Shown piece after piece: positions 34,463 to 43,898 of a stretch of DNA of 64,000 bases. Numbering within the stretch: position 1 is the stretch's first letter; the number at the start of each line of letters is the position of its first letter. The position numbers and the translations under genes were made by a program. The DNA comes from Chryseobacterium sp. Tr-659. Lineage in GTDB: Bacteria > Bacteroidota > Bacteroidia > Flavobacteriales > Weeksellaceae. Under the pieces are notes generated by a model. It saw only the letters and a program-made list of their open reading frames with translations. It did no database searches and had not been told where the DNA came from. The stretch covers positions 124,001 through 188,000 of the forward strand of contig NZ_VWWP01000005.1 in the NCBI RefSeq assembly GCF_011752975.1. Reading direction: 5' to 3'.

Positions 34463-35698
34463 TTAAATTTTTAAATCTTTCTTTTTTCCTGTCTTCTGAA
34501 AGGCAGAGTATGTAACCACCACACTTATGGTCATTAAGATAAATGCTAAAAAGAATGGTGCTCCTGAGAATTTGAATGGTGCTTCATCATGCGTGAAAAA
34601 GTAAAACAGATTCGTCATCATCGGCGGACCGATAATGGATGTTGCGCTCATTAAACTTGTCAAAGCTCCCTGAAGTTCTCCCTGCTCATTAGATGGGACA
34701 CTTTTCGTGATCACAGACTGTAAAGCCGGTCCGCAAATTCCACCCAGGCAATAAGGAATCAAAAATACAAACATCATCCAGCCTTCGGAAGCAAACGCAA
34801 ATAAAAGCATTCCCACGGCGTAGAAAGCCAGCCCGTAATAAATACTTTTCTGCTCACCCAGCCTTGGAGTTGTCCATCTGATCAGAAGCCCCTGTACCAA
34901 ACCTACAAGAAGTCCAACAACTCCTAATGAAATTCCCACCATTCTTTCCGTCCAGCTGAATTTGTACATCGTAAAGAAGCTCCAGTTACTTTGTACGGCG
35001 TGGCCTGCAATATAGATCAAGATCAAAGCAAAGATAAGCCCTGAAATCTCAGGGTGTTTTCCTAAGAACTTAAATGAACCCACAGGGTTGGCACGTTTCC
35101 AGTCAAATTCTCTTCTTTTATCTTTATCCAGACTTTCCGGAAGAATAAAATAACCATAAAGAAAGTTAAGCAGACACAAACCTGCTGCTGCATAAAACGG
35201 CACTCTCGCTCCATAATGTCCCAATACTCCCCCAAGAACAGGTCCTATGATAAATCCAAGCCCAAAAGCTGCACCTATCAGTCCGAAATTCTTAGCTCTG
35301 TCTTCATCCGTAGAAATGTCTGCAATATACGCACTGGCGGTTGTTACACTCGCGCCTGTGATTCCCGCAATAATACGTCCAAGGAACAGCCACCAAATTG
35401 TGGGTGCTAATGCAAGAAAAATATAATCTACTGCAAATCCGAAAAGTGAGATCAGAATAATAGGTCTGCGCCCGTATTTATCACTCAGGTTTCCTACAAG
35501 TGGTGAGAAAATAAACTGTGTAAAGGCATAGGCAAACCCCAGCCAGCCGCCATACTTTGCTGCTTCGCTGATATCTGCATGAATAAGTTCCTCAATGAGT
35601 TTGGGAACAACAGGAATGATGATTCCCCATCCCGTAATATCAATCAGTAAAGTGATAAATATGAAGCCAATGGCTGCTTTTTTCTTTGAATTTTCCAT
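34463..35698 (-). CDS. MFS efflux transporter, TetA/TCR-like
   Basis: The 411-residue, 12-helix protein has the motif-A loop GNLSDKYGRRPIILISLFGF, typical of the DHA1 drug-efflux family, and the motif C-like GFIIGPVLGGVLGHYG. Similar to tetracycline-resistance TetA proteins, but resistance cannot be claimed from sequence. It forms an operon with the arylamine acetyltransferase. Confidence 0.9.
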   Translation of the reverse strand: MENSKKKAAIGFIFITLLIDITGWGIIIPVVPKLIEELIHADISEAAKYGGWLGFAYAFTQFIFSPLVGNLSDKYGRRPIILISLFGFAVDYIFLALAPTIWWLFLGRIIAGITGASVTTASAYIADISTDEDRAKNFGLIGAAFGLGFIIGPVLGGVLGHYGARVPFYAAAGLCLLNFLYGYFILPESLDKDKRREFDWKRANPVGSFKFLGKHPEISGLIFALILIYIAGHAVQSNWSFFTMYKFSWTERMVGISLGVVGLLVGLVQGLLIRWTTPRLGEQKSIYYGLAFYAVGMLLFAFASEGWMMFVFLIPYCLGGICGPALQSVITKSVPSNEQGELQGALTSLMSATSIIGPPMMTNLFYFFTHDEAPFKFSGAPFFLAFILMTISVVVTYSAFQKTGKKKDLKI

Positions 35699-35837
35699 GA
35701 TGGTGCAAAATTAATCAAATCCTAAAAATAATGGTTCTAAATTATGAAAAGTTCAAATTGAAAACACGCACCAAAAACAGAAGGATAAAATTTTAAACTC
35801 CCGTCCAGCCTGCCTGTGTTTCCAATGTATGAGTGTT

Positions 35838-35870
35838 ATAAAAAAGGCCATTTCTTTCGAAACGGCCTTT
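35838..35870 (-). terminator. Intrinsic terminator downstream of secDF
   Basis: On the minus strand AAAGGCC...GGCCTTT (35843-35870) with an AA-rich loop is followed by TTTATAAC. Confidence 0.75.
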
Positions 35871-35891
35871 ACTAATTTATTGTAGTTTATA

Positions 35892-38801
35892 TTACTTTGA
35901 AGTTGCTACTTCTTTGTTGGAAGTAGACTTCCCATGTACTTCTTCTTCTTTTCCTTTTTTAAGGAAGTCATAAGCAATTGCAGATGCAACGAAGATAGAT
36001 GAATAAGTACCGAAACCGATACCAATCAACATGGCAAACATAAATCCTCTCAGGTTGTCACCTCCGAAAATAAAGATCGCAAGGATTACCAAAATCGTAG
36101 TGAACGAGGTGTTAAATGTTCTACCCAATGTACTTGAAATAGAGTCGTCAAATAAACCGGCCAATGTTAAAGATTTTTTCTCTCTCAGATATTCTCTAAT
36201 TCTGTCGAAGATAATTACTGTATCATTGATTGAGTATCCTAATACTGTAAGGATCGCAGCAATGAAATCCTGGTTGATCTCCATGTTGAACGGCATATAC
36301 TTGTGAAGTAATGAATAAGTTCCCAAAATAATTACCGCATCGTGGAATAATGCTGCAACCGCACCAAGGGAGAACTGCCATTTTCTAAATCTCACCAAAA
36401 TATAGATGAAGATCATTGCCAAAGCAGCTAAAACCGCATAAATACCATGAGTCTGAATATCATCAGCAACGGAAGGTCCTACTTTTTCAGAAGAAATAAT
36501 TCCTGCATGATCTTTATCAGCAGATTTGAAATCTTTCAATGTTGTTCCTGCTGGTAAGTTTGATTTTAAACCTTCAAATAATTTCTGTTCTATAATCTGG
36601 TCAGCTTTTAAAGATTCATCCTGGATAAGGTAGTCCGTAGAGATCTTTAATTGTCTGTTATTTCCGAAAGTCTTAGCTTCTACGGAAGAGTTTTTACCGT
36701 CTTCTGTTTTGAATAAAGCGACTAATTTTTCTTCAACATCTTCAGCTTTTACATCTTTATCAAATCTCACTACATAGTTTCTACCACCAGTAAAGTCGAT
36801 ACCATATTTAAAACCATGAGTGGCTATTGAAATGATACATACAACGGTAAGAACCGCAGAAATGATATATGCATATTTTCTCTTTCCGATGAAGTCTATC
36901 CATGTATTTCTGAATAAATTCTTTGTAGCCGGAGTCCAAACAGAAAGTCCTTTTCCTTTATTTAATCTTGAGAAGATCATCACTCTTGAAAGCAGTACGG
37001 ATGTAAATAATGTCATCGCGATACCGATCATCAATGTTAATGCGAAACCTTTAATAGGCCCTGTTCCGAAGAAGAACAATACAACTGCCGTTAGGAAAGT
37101 AGTAGTGTGACCGTCAATAATCGCATTTAATGCATGTTTGAAACCATCTTTATATGCTTCAAGGATACCTTTCCCGGCAAATAATTCTTCTTTGGTTCTT
37201 TCATAAATGATAACGTTCGTATCTACGGCAACGGCCATTGTAAGAACGATACCCGCGATACCTGGAAGCGTAAGCGTAAAGTCTCCTGAATCCATGATAC
37301 CGAAAATATAGAATAGGTTGATCACCATTGCAATTACTGCATAAACACCAGCTCCACCGTAGTAGAAAATGATATAAACAATAATAATTGCGAATGCAAT
37401 AAGGAATGACATTAAACCGGAATCAATCGCTTCCTGACCTAATGATGGCCCTACAACCGTAGCCTGAACTACTTTTGCACCTGCTGGTAATTTACCTGCT
37501 CCTAAAACGTCTACCAGTTCTTTAGCTTCTTCCTGAGAGAAGTTACCAGAGATCTGAGTTCTACCGTTAGGAATAGCATTCACAACATTCGGAGCTGTGT
37601 ATACTCTGTTATCAAGAGTTACTGCAACAGGTTTTCCAACGTTTTTCTCTGTTAATGTTTTCCATTCTTTTGCTCCTTTGGAATCCATCTGCATATCTAC
37701 CACTACTCTTCCAAGTTCGTCATAGCTGATGCTTGCTGTTTCTACTGCACCGTCTACCGGAGCTTTTTGATTGATGTTACCTCTGATTGCATACAATACC
37801 AAACTTTCAGCATCTGTAGCTTCAGGCTTGTAACCCCACATAAACTGTGTATATTTAATGTTAGCCGGACGTAAAGAGATCCCTACTTTGCTGTTTAAAA
37901 TCTTGTTAACAGCAGCTGTATCAGATAATTTTACGTTAGCAACACCATTCGTTCTTAATTTGTCAAGCTGTAAAAGGTTCATGAAGTTCACATTCTTTGC
38001 AACTCCCATAGAATCTCCTTTTGCAGCAACCATAGTTGTTAAAGTCTGGAAATAAGGTGCAATTTCAGGAACTTGTTGTACTTCCCAGAACTGAAGTTTT
38101 GCAGAAGTCTGAAGCATTTTTTTCACTTTATCGATGTCCTTCATACCAGGCATTTCCACAGAAATTCTAGCAGTACCAGGTACTCTCTGAACATTTGGCT
38201 GAATAGCTCCAAGCTTATCAATTCTTGTTCTGATTACCTCGAAAGCCGTTCCTACAGATGCATCAATTTTTCTTTTAACAATGCTTTTCACCTGATCATC
38301 AGGAGTATTATACTTTACCTCAGTAAGTGTGGTATTTCCGAAAATTTCCGGATCTGCCAACTTAAGGTTAGTACCTTTAGCTTGGTTCACTGCATCAAAC
38401 TGATCGAAGAAATTATCGATGTAAGATCTTGTAGAATTCTTTTGTACTTCATCGGTTTTGTTTAGAGCCTCAATAAGAACAGGATTGGTAGAATAATTGG
38501 TTAAATCATTCACAAGGTCTCTTTGGTTGATTTCCAAAAGAACGTTGATCCCTCCTTTCAAGTCAAGACCAAGTTTCATTTCCTTGTCTTTGGCTCTTGT
38601 GTAATAAAGTTTTGTGAATCCTAGATTCAAAGTATCCTTAGAAAGTCTTGCGATTTCTTTCTGATACTTCTCCGGATTGTCTCCTGCAATAGCAGTCGCC
38701 TGCTTTTCAATTTTGCTGGCGTACCATGTTGGTAATAGCTCGTTTAAGCAAATCAACCCTAGTACAATAGCGACAATTGTAATAAGTCCTTTTCCTTGCA
38801 T
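35892..38801 (-). CDS. secDF: Protein translocase subunit SecDF (fused)
   Basis: The 969-residue protein joins SecD and SecF, common in Bacteroidetes. The SecD part has a long periplasmic P1 domain (about 60-470; KLGLDLKGGINVLLEIN near 75) and a six-helix block with LAAVVLF and FFGTGPIKGFALTLMIGIAM. The SecF part starts near 630 with GIDFTGGRNYVVRF and ends in six helices (DRIREYLREKKSL). It pulls proteins out of the Sec channel using the proton gradient. A TATATTTG box (38831-38838, minus strand) lies just upstream. Confidence 0.95.
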   Translation of the reverse strand: MQGKGLITIVAIVLGLICLNELLPTWYASKIEKQATAIAGDNPEKYQKEIARLSKDTLNLGFTKLYYTRAKDKEMKLGLDLKGGINVLLEINQRDLVNDLTNYSTNPVLIEALNKTDEVQKNSTRSYIDNFFDQFDAVNQAKGTNLKLADPEIFGNTTLTEVKYNTPDDQVKSIVKRKIDASVGTAFEVIRTRIDKLGAIQPNVQRVPGTARISVEMPGMKDIDKVKKMLQTSAKLQFWEVQQVPEIAPYFQTLTTMVAAKGDSMGVAKNVNFMNLLQLDKLRTNGVANVKLSDTAAVNKILNSKVGISLRPANIKYTQFMWGYKPEATDAESLVLYAIRGNINQKAPVDGAVETASISYDELGRVVVDMQMDSKGAKEWKTLTEKNVGKPVAVTLDNRVYTAPNVVNAIPNGRTQISGNFSQEEAKELVDVLGAGKLPAGAKVVQATVVGPSLGQEAIDSGLMSFLIAFAIIIVYIIFYYGGAGVYAVIAMVINLFYIFGIMDSGDFTLTLPGIAGIVLTMAVAVDTNVIIYERTKEELFAGKGILEAYKDGFKHALNAIIDGHTTTFLTAVVLFFFGTGPIKGFALTLMIGIAMTLFTSVLLSRVMIFSRLNKGKGLSVWTPATKNLFRNTWIDFIGKRKYAYIISAVLTVVCIISIATHGFKYGIDFTGGRNYVVRFDKDVKAEDVEEKLVALFKTEDGKNSSVEAKTFGNNRQLKISTDYLIQDESLKADQIIEQKLFEGLKSNLPAGTTLKDFKSADKDHAGIISSEKVGPSVADDIQTHGIYAVLAALAMIFIYILVRFRKWQFSLGAVAALFHDAVIILGTYSLLHKYMPFNMEINQDFIAAILTVLGYSINDTVIIFDRIREYLREKKSLTLAGLFDDSISSTLGRTFNTSFTTILVILAIFIFGGDNLRGFMFAMLIGIGFGTYSSIFVASAIAYDFLKKGKEEEVHGKSTSNKEVATSK

Positions 38802-39017
38802 TTTGTTATAACTACGTTAAATTAAGTCGGCAAATATAATGATTTTCTTGTATTTTATGAATTTTTAACAACAGAAATGGTTTATTTTCAGAGATATTGG
38901 TATTCTCATTTCTATTTGAGATTTAATAATTATTTCGTGGTATCTTAATTAAATTTTCAAAATATGATTGGTATAAAATTTTCATTCATATTTCAACACA
39001 CTAACTATCAAAATATT

Positions 39018-40385
39018 ATGAAAAATCTACTTTTTACCATTAGTATTTTTTCTTCTTTAATTGTTAATGCTCAAAGCATTAATCTGGAAGAATTTGTGAC
39101 CGGACTTACGAGTCCTGTAGAGATTACGAATGCCAATGACAGCAGGCTCTTCGTTGTACAGCAAAACGGTATGATAAAGATTGTTCAGCCCAACGGAACA
39201 GTGAATACCACTAATTTTCTGAATATTTCTTCAAAGATTGTTTTTGGCGGAGAAAGAGGTCTCCTGGGATTAGCATTTCATCCACAGTACTCTACCAACG
39301 GGTATTTTTTTGTGTATTACAACAATACAGCCGGAAATGTGGTTGTTGCAAGATACACTGTAAGCTCAGCTGATCCCAATATTGCTGATCCTAATTCTGA
39401 AAAAATACTGCTGAATATCCCGAAGCCTTTTGATAATCATAACGGAGGAAGCATTCATTTTGCTCCTGACGGAAAATTATGGATTATTACCGGTGACGGC
39501 GGAAGTGGCGGTGATCCGAATAATAATTCTCAAAATAAAAATGTCCTACTCGGAAAAATGCTGAGAATAGATGTGGATGCCACAGGCCCTTACAATATCC
39601 CTCCTGATAATCCCTTTGCAGGAGCTGGTGTAGATGGAGCTGATGAAATATGGGCCTACGGACTCCGAAATGCATGGAAGTTTTCTTTTGACCTGTCTAC
39701 CGGAAATGCTATGATTGCCGATGTAGGCCAGGGAAACATCGAAGAAATCAATAAAATGCCGATTACACAAGCTGGTTTAAATTACGGATGGCGGTGTTAT
39801 GAAGGAAACAGCGCTTACAATACCACAGGATGTCCGGCTCAATCTACAATGACCTTTCCTATAGCCGTATATGACCATTCCGGAGGAAAATGTTCCATTA
39901 CCGGAGGCTATGTGTACAGAGGAAATCAATATCCTTCACTCCAGGGAAAGTATTTTTTTGCGGACTATTGTTCCACACAAATCGGAATTCTGGATACCAA
40001 TAATGCCATAACCTGGACTTCTCCTTATACCGGAAATAATTTCTCTACTTTTGGGGAAGATAATCAAAAAGAATTGTATGTAGCAGCCGTTAACAGTGGA
40101 AAAATTTTTAAAATCTCCACGGGAACTTTAAGCACTCAGGAAAATGCTTTAGCCAGCATAAAAGTTTATCCTAATCCTGCTTCAAAAGAGATTTTTATTG
40201 ATGGTATTAAGGATAAAAAAACAACCTTGGAAATCATCAGTTCGGAAGGAAGAAAAGTTTTAACAGCGGATCAAATGACCAACGGTAAAGCCATCAATAT
40301 TTCCGGCATCCCGGCAGGGGTGTATTTTATCAATCTGAAATCCGGGGAGCTGAAATCTTACAGTCAGAAATTGATTATTAAATAG
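39018..40385 (+). CDS. Secreted PQQ-dependent sugar dehydrogenase with T9SS tail
   Basis: The ATG at 39018 gives a signal peptide (MKNLLFTISIFSSLIVNAQ); an earlier in-frame ATG at 38964 adds non-signal residues. The 455-residue protein has a soluble glucose/aldose dehydrogenase beta-propeller (GGERGLLGLAFHPQYSTNGY, NHNGGSIHFAPDGKLWIITG, EIWAYGLRNAWKFSFD). The C-terminal 80 residues form a type IX secretion sorting domain (IKVYPNPASKEIFIDGI ... GVYFINLKSGELKS). It would be exported to or beyond the surface and oxidise sugars. Confidence 0.9.
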   Translation: MKNLLFTISIFSSLIVNAQSINLEEFVTGLTSPVEITNANDSRLFVVQQNGMIKIVQPNGTVNTTNFLNISSKIVFGGERGLLGLAFHPQYSTNGYFFVYYNNTAGNVVVARYTVSSADPNIADPNSEKILLNIPKPFDNHNGGSIHFAPDGKLWIITGDGGSGGDPNNNSQNKNVLLGKMLRIDVDATGPYNIPPDNPFAGAGVDGADEIWAYGLRNAWKFSFDLSTGNAMIADVGQGNIEEINKMPITQAGLNYGWRCYEGNSAYNTTGCPAQSTMTFPIAVYDHSGGKCSITGGYVYRGNQYPSLQGKYFFADYCSTQIGILDTNNAITWTSPYTGNNFSTFGEDNQKELYVAAVNSGKIFKISTGTLSTQENALASIKVYPNPASKEIFIDGIKDKKTTLEIISSEGRKVLTADQMTNGKAINISGIPAGVYFINLKSGELKSYSQKLIIK

Positions 40386-40515
40386 AATTATTTTTTAACA
40401 TATCATGTTTCGTGAACTACCTTCCTAAACTTTCAGTTTATATTCAGGAAGACAGCTGCTCCATAACAAGCACTGTACACAACATAAGACTTCAACTAAA
40501 ATTTAAAAGCAAATA

Positions 40516-40543
40516 AAAAGCGGTTCAGATCTGAACCGCTTTT
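40516..40543. terminator. Bidirectional terminator between the sugar dehydrogenase and hemN
   Basis: AAAAGCGGTTCAGA and TCTGAACCGCTTTT form a perfect 14-base palindrome with runs of A and T on each side, serving both convergent genes. Confidence 0.85.
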
Positions 40544-40547
40544 ATTT

Positions 40548-41906
40548 TTATATTGTCATGGAGAAAATTCTCGTTTCCGGTTTATTTCTCAACATTCTAA
40601 GGTCAAAAACCATGGCTACATTTCTTGTAAAAGCTCTTCCTTCTTCAGTAATTTTAATTTCAGTTCCGTTGATTTCAACCAAACCGTCATTTTCCATTTC
40701 TTTCAGCATTTCCAGGGCATTTTCAAGTTCCGGGAATGAATTATTGCTGTTAAAAGTGGTTTCAAGCTGGCACATCAGGTTCAGAATATGTCTTCTTACC
40801 GTCAAATCTTCTTCATTTAATACATGTCCTTTCACTACAGGAATTTGCCCTTCTTCCACCATTTTCTGATACTCTTCCACTGTTTTTACGTTCTGGGCAA
40901 ACGCATACCACGAGTCTGAAATGGCAGACATTCCAAGTCCTACCATCAATTGGGTATTACTTGAAGTATATCCCATAAAGTTCCTGTGAAGTTTTTTATG
41001 GATTAATGATTGATACAGATCATCATGTTCTAAAGAGAAATGATCCATTCCAACCTCAATATATCCTAAATCCTGAAGCAGTTTTTTACCATCTTCATAC
41101 AAACGGCGTTTTTCTTCTCCGCTTGGAAGATCATTCTCATCAAATCCTCTTTGCCCTACTCCTTTTACCCATGGAACATGTGCATAGGAATAAAATGCCA
41201 GTCTGTCCGGCTTCAGCTCCATTGTTTTTCTAATGGTATGTTCCATTGCTTCCCAATTCTGGTGTGGCAGTCCGAAAACCAAATCATGGCTGATTCCTCT
41301 GTATCCAATCTCCTTCGCCCATTCCGTAACGGCTTTTACATTTTCAAAAGGCTGAATTCTGTTGATTGCTTTCTGCACTTTCGGATCATAATCCTGGACG
41401 CCGAAACTTACCCTTCTGAATCCAAGATCATATAAAGTCTGAAGATGTTCTCTGGTGGTATTATTCGGATGTCCTTCGAAAGAGAATTCCGGATGTTCTG
41501 CAATTTCCACCGTTCCAAAAATCCCTTCCAATAAAGTTCTTAGATTTTCAGGAGAGAAAAAAGTAGGAGTACCGCCTCCAAGATGCAGCTCTTTTAACTT
41601 TGGTTTTTCGTTGAAAAGATCAAGATATAACTTCCATTCTTTTAAAACACTTTCCAGATACGGAATTTCAACACTGTGTTGTTTTGTAATACGTTTGTGG
41701 CAGGCACAGAATGTACACAATGCCTCACAGAAAGGCAAATGGATATAAATAGAAATCCCCTCCTCAGCATTGCTTTCATGAAAAGACCTGATGACGCTTT
41801 CTTTCCATTTTTCCGGTGAAAATGTGGAATCATCCCAATACGGAACAGTAGGATAAGAAGTGTAACGTGGTCCGGGAATATTATACTTATCTATTAAAGA
41901 GTTCAT
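40548..41906 (-). CDS. hemN: Oxygen-independent coproporphyrinogen III oxidase
   Basis: The 452-residue radical SAM enzyme has the cluster motif CEALCTFCACHK (CxxxCxxCxC, the HemN form) and IPGPRYTSYPTVPYW at the N-terminus, plus HLGGGTPTFFSPENL and YSYAHVPWVKG. It converts coproporphyrinogen III to protoporphyrinogen IX in haem synthesis without oxygen. Length is normal for true HemN, not the shorter HemW. Confidence 0.95.
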   Translation of the reverse strand: MNSLIDKYNIPGPRYTSYPTVPYWDDSTFSPEKWKESVIRSFHESNAEEGISIYIHLPFCEALCTFCACHKRITKQHSVEIPYLESVLKEWKLYLDLFNEKPKLKELHLGGGTPTFFSPENLRTLLEGIFGTVEIAEHPEFSFEGHPNNTTREHLQTLYDLGFRRVSFGVQDYDPKVQKAINRIQPFENVKAVTEWAKEIGYRGISHDLVFGLPHQNWEAMEHTIRKTMELKPDRLAFYSYAHVPWVKGVGQRGFDENDLPSGEEKRRLYEDGKKLLQDLGYIEVGMDHFSLEHDDLYQSLIHKKLHRNFMGYTSSNTQLMVGLGMSAISDSWYAFAQNVKTVEEYQKMVEEGQIPVVKGHVLNEEDLTVRRHILNLMCQLETTFNSNNSFPELENALEMLKEMENDGLVEINGTEIKITEEGRAFTRNVAMVFDLRMLRNKPETRIFSMTI

Positions 41907-42093
41907 TTGAAAATTAAAATTTTATAGGGGCATGAAATTTAACATTATTAAAATTCATCCTACAAAATTAACCATTAGTTATGAATTTTAACCTATGAAT
42001 TATATTAGGTTCTATTTTATAATGAATCTAAATACGGCTGTTGCTGGTTTTTAAGATCTAATGATAAATTCTATTTCTACTATTACAAAAACA

Positions 42094-42124
42094 AAAAACA
42101 CCGAAGAAATAATCTTTGGTGTTT
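42094..42124 (-). terminator. Terminator downstream of the 42150-42797 lipoprotein gene
   Basis: Minus strand: AAACACC and GGTGTTT pair with an inner imperfect AAGA/TCTT extension, followed by TTTGTTTTTG. Confidence 0.65.
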
Positions 42125-42149
42125 AATATTCTGAGTATTCGTATACCAT

Positions 42150-42797
42150 TTAAAATGTAAATGGCTTAGCTCTTGAGAAATCATCATCCCACATGATAAA
42201 ATCATGTCCTGCCGGAGCTATATCCGTTTCTTTAACCACAGATGGATTAGAAGGATATTTCCCTGCTTTAGCATCCCATTTCAAATGAATATACTTATTA
42301 TTGCTTCCTTTCAAAATAAGGTCATTCCACCCGTCTGTTACCGATGAGCTTCTGAAGACAGGCCCTCTCATTACCGTAAATCTGTTGATCAGTTTCAAGT
42401 TATTGTCCAGCAACAGAAAAGTACAGCCGCCACTTCCACAAAACCCTCGCCCTGAAAGCGAAATAAAGTATTCATCTTTTTTGTCGTTATTAAGATCAAT
42501 TGCATAAAAAGAAAACTTACGGTCTGAGGCCTCAAGTGATGGCAAATCAGCTTTCAGATAATCTCTCAAATATAATTTAAGTTTTTCTGCGGTTGTTTCA
42601 TCTGCTGTTTCAGGCTGAAACGCCGGCTCTTCTGCAGCCAGATTTACGGAATCCGGTGCATTACCTTCCGGTGAAGCCGTTAAACGATCTGCTGTTTTGT
42701 CCGCTGCTTTTTTTTCTTCTTTCTTGCAGGCTGATAAAACAAGCGCTGACAGAATAACTCCTATAATCAAGGGTCTATTTTTAATCATTTTCATCAT
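42150..42797 (-). CDS. Unknown lipoprotein
   Basis: The 215-residue product has a lipoprotein signal (ILSALVLSACKKEEKK). Two thirds in, FYAIDLNNDKKDEYFISLSG resembles a Ca-binding FG-GAP/EF-hand-like loop, followed by GRGFCGSGGCTFLLLDNN with a CGSGGC pair. The Asp/Asn-rich loop with a Cys pair is seen in small Bacteroidetes lipoproteins of unknown function. Confidence 0.78.
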   Translation of the reverse strand: MMKMIKNRPLIIGVILSALVLSACKKEEKKAADKTADRLTASPEGNAPDSVNLAAEEPAFQPETADETTAEKLKLYLRDYLKADLPSLEASDRKFSFYAIDLNNDKKDEYFISLSGRGFCGSGGCTFLLLDNNLKLINRFTVMRGPVFRSSSVTDGWNDLILKGSNNKYIHLKWDAKAGKYPSNPSVVKETDIAPAGHDFIMWDDDFSRAKPFTF

Positions 42798-42837
42798 TAC
42801 TATTTATTTTGACTTGTTAAATGTAGTTCTTTCAATT

Positions 42838-43851
42838 TTAAAATTTCAATTTCAATACTGAAATCCTATAATTTCCGGCAAATACTATTTTATTGTCATC
42901 TATCCATTCACAAACAAAAAATCCTTTTTCATCGGAAATCTTCTTCCACGTTTTTCCAAAATCTGAAGAGTAACTGATGTTCTGGTCTCCTACAGCAATC
43001 ATCTCTTTTCCTTTGGAACCTGGTTTGATCTTTACACAGGTCATATAGCCTGCATTTTGTCCCGAAGCCTGAATCTGCCACGATTGTCCGCCATCATTGG
43101 TCGTTGCGATATTATTGATATTGGCTTCTTGTTTGGTATAATCTCCTCCTACTGCAACTCCGAAACGATCGTCAGCAAAATCTATGGAATACATCCCCTG
43201 AGAAGATTCTCCCTGTACAAAAGGTGTATTGAATACTTCAATATTCTCATTTTTAAGATTCATTCTTAAGATTCTTGAAGCCTTACCTCCGGTAGCGATC
43301 CACATATATTTTCCTGTTGAAGAAATATTGGTATTGCTGGCTGCAAAGGCGGCTTCTCCTTCATTGAGCTTCAAACTGCTTTTCAGCATACTCCATTTTC
43401 CATCTCTGTACACTGCGAGCTTCAACAGAAGATCTTTATCTGAATCACTGAAAGTATATGCCAGTTTATCATTCACAAAATGCAAAGCATCATAGAAAGC
43501 TGTTTTGGCTGTGTCTTTAAAAACAATCTGAGACTTCAGGTCCTTTTTATCTATCTTATAGAAACGACACGGGCTTTCTATGTTTATGGCATAAAAAGAC
43601 GTTTTATCCTGCCCTAACGTTCTGAATTGAAGTTTGTCATCAGATAATTTAATCTGTTTCTGATTTTTATGATCTTTAAGATCCACAAACCCGAATTTGG
43701 AATCTGTTCCGCTGTACCAAACCTTATGATCATACAGCTCAATAGCTCTGATACTGATTTTATCATTAAGAATCGTCTCGATGCTTTCTACCTGTTGGGA
43801 AAACGCGATGAATCCCACGGACATCAATAAAATGGAGAAAATCTTTTTCAT
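42838..43851 (-). CDS. Exported beta-propeller (YCF48/BNR-like) protein
   Basis: The 337-residue protein has a signal peptide (MKKIFSILLMSVGFIAFSQ). BNR/Asp-box-like motifs (TNDGGQSWQIQASG, SSDFGKTWKKISDEKG) near residues 240-310 fit a YCF48-type or sialidase-like propeller. The group is often labelled oxidoreductase in databases, with no evidence for enzymatic function here. It lies 40 bases upstream of the lipoprotein gene on the same strand. Confidence 0.8.
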   Translation of the reverse strand: MKKIFSILLMSVGFIAFSQQVESIETILNDKISIRAIELYDHKVWYSGTDSKFGFVDLKDHKNQKQIKLSDDKLQFRTLGQDKTSFYAINIESPCRFYKIDKKDLKSQIVFKDTAKTAFYDALHFVNDKLAYTFSDSDKDLLLKLAVYRDGKWSMLKSSLKLNEGEAAFAASNTNISSTGKYMWIATGGKASRILRMNLKNENIEVFNTPFVQGESSQGMYSIDFADDRFGVAVGGDYTKQEANINNIATTNDGGQSWQIQASGQNAGYMTCVKIKPGSKGKEMIAVGDQNISYSSDFGKTWKKISDEKGFFVCEWIDDNKIVFAGNYRISVLKLKF

Positions 43852-43867
43852 ATTATATTATTTAAAA

Positions 43868-43893
43868 ACAAAAAAAACCGCCGAAGCGGTTTA
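43868..43893 (-). terminator. Terminator downstream of the amino acid permease
   Basis: On the minus strand AACCGC-TTCG-GCGGTT is followed by TTTTTTGTTTTT, a strong UUCG-type tetraloop hairpin. Confidence 0.8.
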
Positions 43894-43898
43894 TATTA